Assembly: GCA_020253445.1 (NCBI GenBank) | Contig: JADCBP010000005.1 | Location: forward strand, 496,001-560,000 | Direction: 5' to 3' | Origin: Methylobacterium sp. | GTDB taxonomy: Bacteria; Pseudomonadota; Alphaproteobacteria; Rhizobiales; Beijerinckiaceae | Length of the DNA stretch: 64,000 nt | Shown here: positions 60,962-64,000 of the stretch, piece by piece | Layout: each line of letters opens with the position of its first letter | Position numbering within the stretch: the stretch's first letter is position 1 | The notes under the pieces: model-generated | What the model was told of the DNA's origin: nothing | The model's database searches: none | What the model saw: only the letters and a program-made list of their open reading frames with translations | Position numbers and translations under genes: made by a program

Positions 60962-62200
60962 ATGATGGCAGCAGTTTCCGTCAATGGCCGTGACTATGCC
61001 GCTCCGAAAAATCCCACGGTCGTCATCTGCATCGATGGCTCCGAGCCGGGCTATATCGAGAAGGCGATCGAGGCCGGCGTCGCCCCGAATTTCGCGCGGA
61101 TGATGCGCGAGGGTTCGAGCATGATCGCCGAATGCGTGATCCCCTCGTTCACGAACCCCAACAATCTCTCGATCATCACGGGCCGCCCTCCGGAAGTGCA
61201 TGGCATCGCGGGCAATTTCTTCTACGATCCCGCGACCGGCACCGAAGTGATGATGAACGACCCCTCCTTCCTGCGGGTGCCGACGATTCTTGCCGGCGTG
61301 CAGCAGGCCGGCTTCAAGGTCGCGATGGTGACGGCGAAGGACAAGCTGCGGCTCCTGCTCTCGAAAGGGCTCGATTATTCGAGGGGCACGGCCATCGCGT
61401 TCTCCTCGGAAAAGGCGGAGAAGGCCAACAAGGGCGAGAACGGCATCGAGAAGGTCTGTGATTTCGTTGGCATGGGCGTGCCGGATGTCTATTCGGCGAG
61501 CCTTTCGGAGTTTGTCTTCGCGGCGGGCGTGAAGCTGGCCGAGACATTCAAGCCCGACCTCATGTATCTCTCGACGACCGACTACATCCAGCACAAGGCA
61601 GCCCCAGGCACGAAAATCGCCAATGATTTCTATGCGATGATCGATCGTTATCTTGGCCTGCTCGACGCTCTGGGATGGACGATCCTCGCGACCGCCGATC
61701 ATGGCATGAACGACAAGCACCTCGCGGATAAATCGCCCAGCGTGGTCTATCTCGAGCCGCTGTTCGAAAGCTGGCTGGGCAAGGGCAGGGCGCGTGTCAT
61801 CCTGCCGATCACCGATCCTTATGTGGTCCATCACGGCGCGTTGGGCTCGTTCGCGACGGTCTATCTCCCGGAAGGCGCGGATCGCGCGGCGCTGATTGCC
61901 CGGCTGAAGCTCATTTCGGGCGTGCAGGTGGCCATGACGCGTGAGGCGGCTTGCGCCGAGTTCGAATTGCCGCCCGATCGCCTCGGCGATCTCGTGGTGA
62001 TCTCGACACGCCATGTCACGCTCGGCACGGCGCCGGAGAAGCACGATCTTTCGGGCCTGACCGAGCCGTTGCGCAGCCATGGCGGCCTGACCGAGCAGCG
62101 AGTCCCGATGATCTCGAACCGGAAGCTCAAGATTCCCGCAGGGCATCGCCTGCGCAGTTTTGATGCCTTCTGGGTCGCGCTCAACTGCGTGGAGGCCTGA
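60962..62200 (+). CDS. phnA: Phosphonoacetate hydrolase
   Basis: 412 residues of the alkaline-phosphatase superfamily. The nucleophile Thr lies in IPSFTNPNNLSIITGRPPEVHG near residue 64. Metal ligands are in VVICIDGSEPGYIEKAI, YLSTTDYIQHK and TADHGMNDKH. The enzyme cleaves phosphonoacetate to acetate and phosphate. It follows phnW by 4 bp. PhnY supplies its substrate, giving the PhnWAY route rather than PhnX hydrolysis of the aldehyde. The start could be either of two adjacent ATGs (60962 or 60965). Confidence 0.95.
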   Translation: MMAAVSVNGRDYAAPKNPTVVICIDGSEPGYIEKAIEAGVAPNFARMMREGSSMIAECVIPSFTNPNNLSIITGRPPEVHGIAGNFFYDPATGTEVMMNDPSFLRVPTILAGVQQAGFKVAMVTAKDKLRLLLSKGLDYSRGTAIAFSSEKAEKANKGENGIEKVCDFVGMGVPDVYSASLSEFVFAAGVKLAETFKPDLMYLSTTDYIQHKAAPGTKIANDFYAMIDRYLGLLDALGWTILATADHGMNDKHLADKSPSVVYLEPLFESWLGKGRARVILPITDPYVVHHGALGSFATVYLPEGADRAALIARLKLISGVQVAMTREAACAEFELPPDRLGDLVVISTRHVTLGTAPEKHDLSGLTEPLRSHGGLTEQRVPMISNRKLKIPAGHRLRSFDAFWVALNCVEA

Positions 62201-62203
62201 GAC

Positions 62204-63655
62204 ATGCCGATCCTGCCGAAACTGCCGGCGCGCAAGGAAGCCATGCGCATCGCGGGCAAGCTCGTCTCCACCGATGACGTGATCGAGGTGAAGAACCCCT
62301 TTGATGGCTCACTCGTCGGCAGCGTGCCGATGGCGCGGCCCGAGCATGTGCGCGAGGCCTTCCGGAAGGCGAAGGATTTCAAGCCGAAGCTTTCGCGCTA
62401 CGAGCGCCAGCAGATCCTGCAGAAAACCGCGCAATTGCTGGCTGACCGGCGAGAGGAATTCGCGCGGCTCATTTCGGCGGAATCGGGCCTTTGCTGGAAG
62501 GATGCGATCTACGAATCCACCCGCGCCTATGATGTCTGGTCCTTCGCGGGCCAGCTCGCCATCAAGGATGATGGCGAGCAATTCTCCTGCGACATCTCCC
62601 CCAACGGCAAGGCGCGGAAGATCTTCACCACCCGCGTGCCGCTGCTGGGCGTGATTTCGGCCATCACCCCGTTCAACCATCCGCTGAACATGGTCAGCCA
62701 CAAGCTCGCCCCGGCGATCGCCACCAATAATCGCCTCGTGCTGAAGCCGACCGAACTCACCCCGCTTACGGCGCTGGCGCTGGCGGATGTGCTCTATGAG
62801 GCCGGCCTGCCGCCGGAAATGCTCTCGGTCGTCACCGGCAATCCGCGCACGATGGGCGACGCGATGATCACCGATCCGGCGGCGGATCTCATCACCTTCA
62901 CCGGTTCGGTGCGCGTCGGCAAATACATCGCGGAGAAGGCGGGCTATCGGCGCATCGTGCTCGAACTTGGTGGAAATGACCCGCTGATCATCATGGAGGA
63001 TGCCGACCTCGACAAGGCCGCAGAGCTGGCGGTGCAGGGTGCCACGAAGAATTCCGGCCAGCGCTGCACGGCCGTGAAGCGCATTCTCTGTGTGGAAAGC
63101 GTCGCCGATGAATTCGTGAAACGCGTCGTCGAGAAGGCATCGAGGTTGAAATGCGGCAACCCCGCCGATACCGAGGTCGATCTCGGCACGGTGATCAACG
63201 AGGGTGCCGCGAAACTCTTCGAAGCGCGGGTGAAGGATGCCGAAAGCCAGGGTGCGGAGGTGCTCTATGGCCACCCGCGCGAGGGCGCGCTGTTTCCCCC
63301 GACCGTGGTGGACAAGGTGCCCTTCATGGCCGAACTCGTGCACGAGGAGACCTTCGGCCCGGTCATCCCGATCATCCGCGTGCCGGACAACATGGATGAG
63401 ATCATCCGCATCTCGAATTCCACAGCCTATGGCCTATCTTCCGGCCTGTGCACGAACCGCATCGATTACATCCAGCGCTTCATCGCGGAACTTGATGTCG
63501 GCACGGTCAATGTCTGGGAGGTGCCGGGCTATCGCATCGAGATGAGTCCGTTCGGCGGCATCAAGGATTCTGGCCTCGGCTACAAGGAGGGCGTGTGGGA
63601 AGCGATGAAGAGCTTCACCAATGTTCGCACCTGGTCGATGCCCTGGAGCGCATGA
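62204..63655 (+). CDS. phnY: Phosphonoacetaldehyde dehydrogenase
   Basis: 483 residues of the aldehyde-dehydrogenase family. It has the NAD site [34 protein letters not shown], the general base Glu in [18 protein letters not shown] and the catalytic Cys in [14 protein letters not shown] near residue 290, ending [16 protein letters not shown]. It oxidises phosphonoacetaldehyde to phosphonoacetate. It is the third gene of the operon, 3 bp after phnA. Confidence 0.95.
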   Translation: MPILPKLPARKEAMRIAGKLVSTDDVIEVKNPFDGSLVGSVPMARPEHVREAFRKAKDFKPKLSRYERQQILQKTAQLLADRREEFARLISAESGLCWKDAIYESTRAYDVWSFAGQLAIKDDGEQFSCDISPNGKARKIFTTRVPLLGVISAITPFNHPLNMVSHKLAPAIATNNRLVLKPTELTPLTALALADVLYEAGLPPEMLSVVTGNPRTMGDAMITDPAADLITFTGSVRVGKYIAEKAGYRRIVLELGGNDPLIIMEDADLDKAAELAVQGATKNSGQRCTAVKRILCVESVADEFVKRVVEKASRLKCGNPADTEVDLGTVINEGAAKLFEARVKDAESQGAEVLYGHPREGALFPPTVVDKVPFMAELVHEETFGPVIPIIRVPDNMDEIIRISNSTAYGLSSGLCTNRIDYIQRFIAELDVGTVNVWEVPGYRIEMSPFGGIKDSGLGYKEGVWEAMKSFTNVRTWSMPWSA

Positions 63656-63680
63656 GAAGCCTGAATAACCAGGCGCAGAT

Positions 63681-63709
63681 ACCGTTTCGGCTTGTCATGG
63701 AACGGTCTT
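63681..63709 (+). terminator. Possible weak terminator after phnY
   Basis: ACCGTT (63681-63686) and AACGGT (63701-63706) form a 6-bp stem followed by CTTT in the 120-bp gap before the binding-protein gene. It is weak and could be partial attenuation between catabolic and transport genes. Confidence 0.35.
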
Positions 63710-63775
63710 TGCGCTGCAATGAACAACGGAGCCCGAGGAGCGGGGAGCGCTCTTCAAGAGGACAGGGAGAATACA

Positions 63776-64000
63776 ATGAAACAGGGTTGGCTGGCCGGCG
63801 TGGCGATGGGCCTCGTTCTGGCCATGGGATGGAGCAGCGCGGCAGACGCGCAGGGTCGCACCCGTGTGACGGTTTATACGGCGTTGGAGAACGACCAGCT
63901 CCAGCCGTTCAAGCAGGCGATCGAGGCCGATGTGCCGGATGTGGAAATTTCCTGGGTGCGTGACTCCACCGGCGTGATCACCTCGCGCTTCCTCGCCGAG
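63776..64000 (+). CDS. Putative 2-aminoethylphosphonate ABC binding protein, 5' part only
   Basis: The first 75 residues are in the window. A signal peptide (MKQGWLAGVAMGLVLAMGWSSAADAQ) is followed by RTRVTVYTALENDQLQPFKQAIEADVPDVEISWVRDSTGVI. This mature start is typical of aminoethylphosphonate/iron-type binding proteins and is similar to the gene at 45599 (VYTxLxxxxLxxFKxAxEAxxPxxEIxWxRxSTG). Its place directly after phnWAY supports aminoethylphosphonate uptake. The gene runs off the right edge. A GGGAGA site precedes the ATG. Confidence 0.82.
   Translation, partial: MKQGWLAGVAMGLVLAMGWSSAADAQGRTRVTVYTALENDQLQPFKQAIEADVPDVEISWVRDSTGVITSRFLAE

Overview
The window looks like chromosomal DNA of a high-GC alphaproteobacterium, most probably of the order Hyphomicrobiales (Rhizobiales). 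Pointers are a phosphatidylcholine synthase of the one-step Pcs type, an Hsp20/DUF1150 pair, infC with an ATT start, homologues of the Rhodobacter gene-transfer-agent head-spike proteins, and intergenic mosaic repeats of the kind common in Rhizobiales. Genes are tightly packed on both strands. I saw no insertion sequence, integrase, tRNA, rRNA or CRISPR array. LAYOUT: 1-1.9 kb, the end of a tripartite tricarboxylate transporter (tctB, partial tctA) facing a MarR regulator. 1.9-3.5 kb, a tandem glycine riboswitch in front of a DadA-like D-amino-acid dehydrogenase. 3.6-6.4 kb, a small GTA spike-base homologue, a degenerate SNase-like membrane protein, UDP-glucose dehydrogenase and a Pmp3 peptide. 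6.4-10.7 kb, a class II glutamine amidotransferase and two cation/proton antiporters. 10.8-15.9 kb, glycolate oxidase glcDEF with a divergent LysR gene. 16-20.7 kb, single housekeeping and stress genes. 20.8-24.4 kb, infC-rpmI-rplT-pheS, with an unknown protein where pheT would be expected. 24.4-27.8 kb, TPP riboswitch, thiMED and an orphan TRAP solute-binding protein. 27.8-30.2 kb, tungstate-type transporter genes tupBC with a divergent regulator carrying a binding-protein domain. 30.3-33.3 kb, a MacAB/Lol-like export system. 33.7-41.3 kb, sugar-nucleotide genes (galU, phosphomannomutase, manC, gmd, fcl) that make UDP-glucose and GDP-mannose/GDP-fucose, with a DUF2793/Peptidase_S74 fibre gene among them. 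41.3-45.2 kb, a potFGHI-type polyamine importer. 45.3-46.6 kb, a second TPP riboswitch controlling a lone ABC binding protein. 46.6-47.4 kb, pcs. 47.4-55.4 kb, a complete histidine-utilisation locus (hutFC divergent from hutIHGUD). 55.5-58.7 kb, a NitT/TauT-type ABC importer operon with a mug DNA-glycosylase gene inside it. 58.8-64 kb, a LysR gene divergent from phnW-phnA-phnY (2-aminoethylphosphonate to acetate plus phosphate), followed by the start of a likely aminoethylphosphonate binding protein. HOW THEY WORK TOGETHER: much of the window concerns scavenging small organic nitrogen and phosphorus compounds (histidine, polyamines, aminoethylphosphonate, D-amino acids, glycolate, thiamine precursors) and making sugar nucleotides for surface polysaccharide. 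Three riboswitches (one glycine, two TPP) are visible. MOST UNUSUAL FEATURE: the junction between the permease and ATPase genes of the NitT/TauT operon. Four tandem 32-bp repeats there each encode a complete 11-codon mini-cistron with its own Shine-Dalgarno sequence. Each overlaps its neighbours through ATGA/GTGA, forming an unbroken translationally coupled chain from permease to ATPase. Also notable: mosaic repeats whose TAGAGC ends supply the stop codons of four convergent genes, and a TPP riboswitch with a hairpin that would hide the ribosome-binding site of an orphan binding protein.
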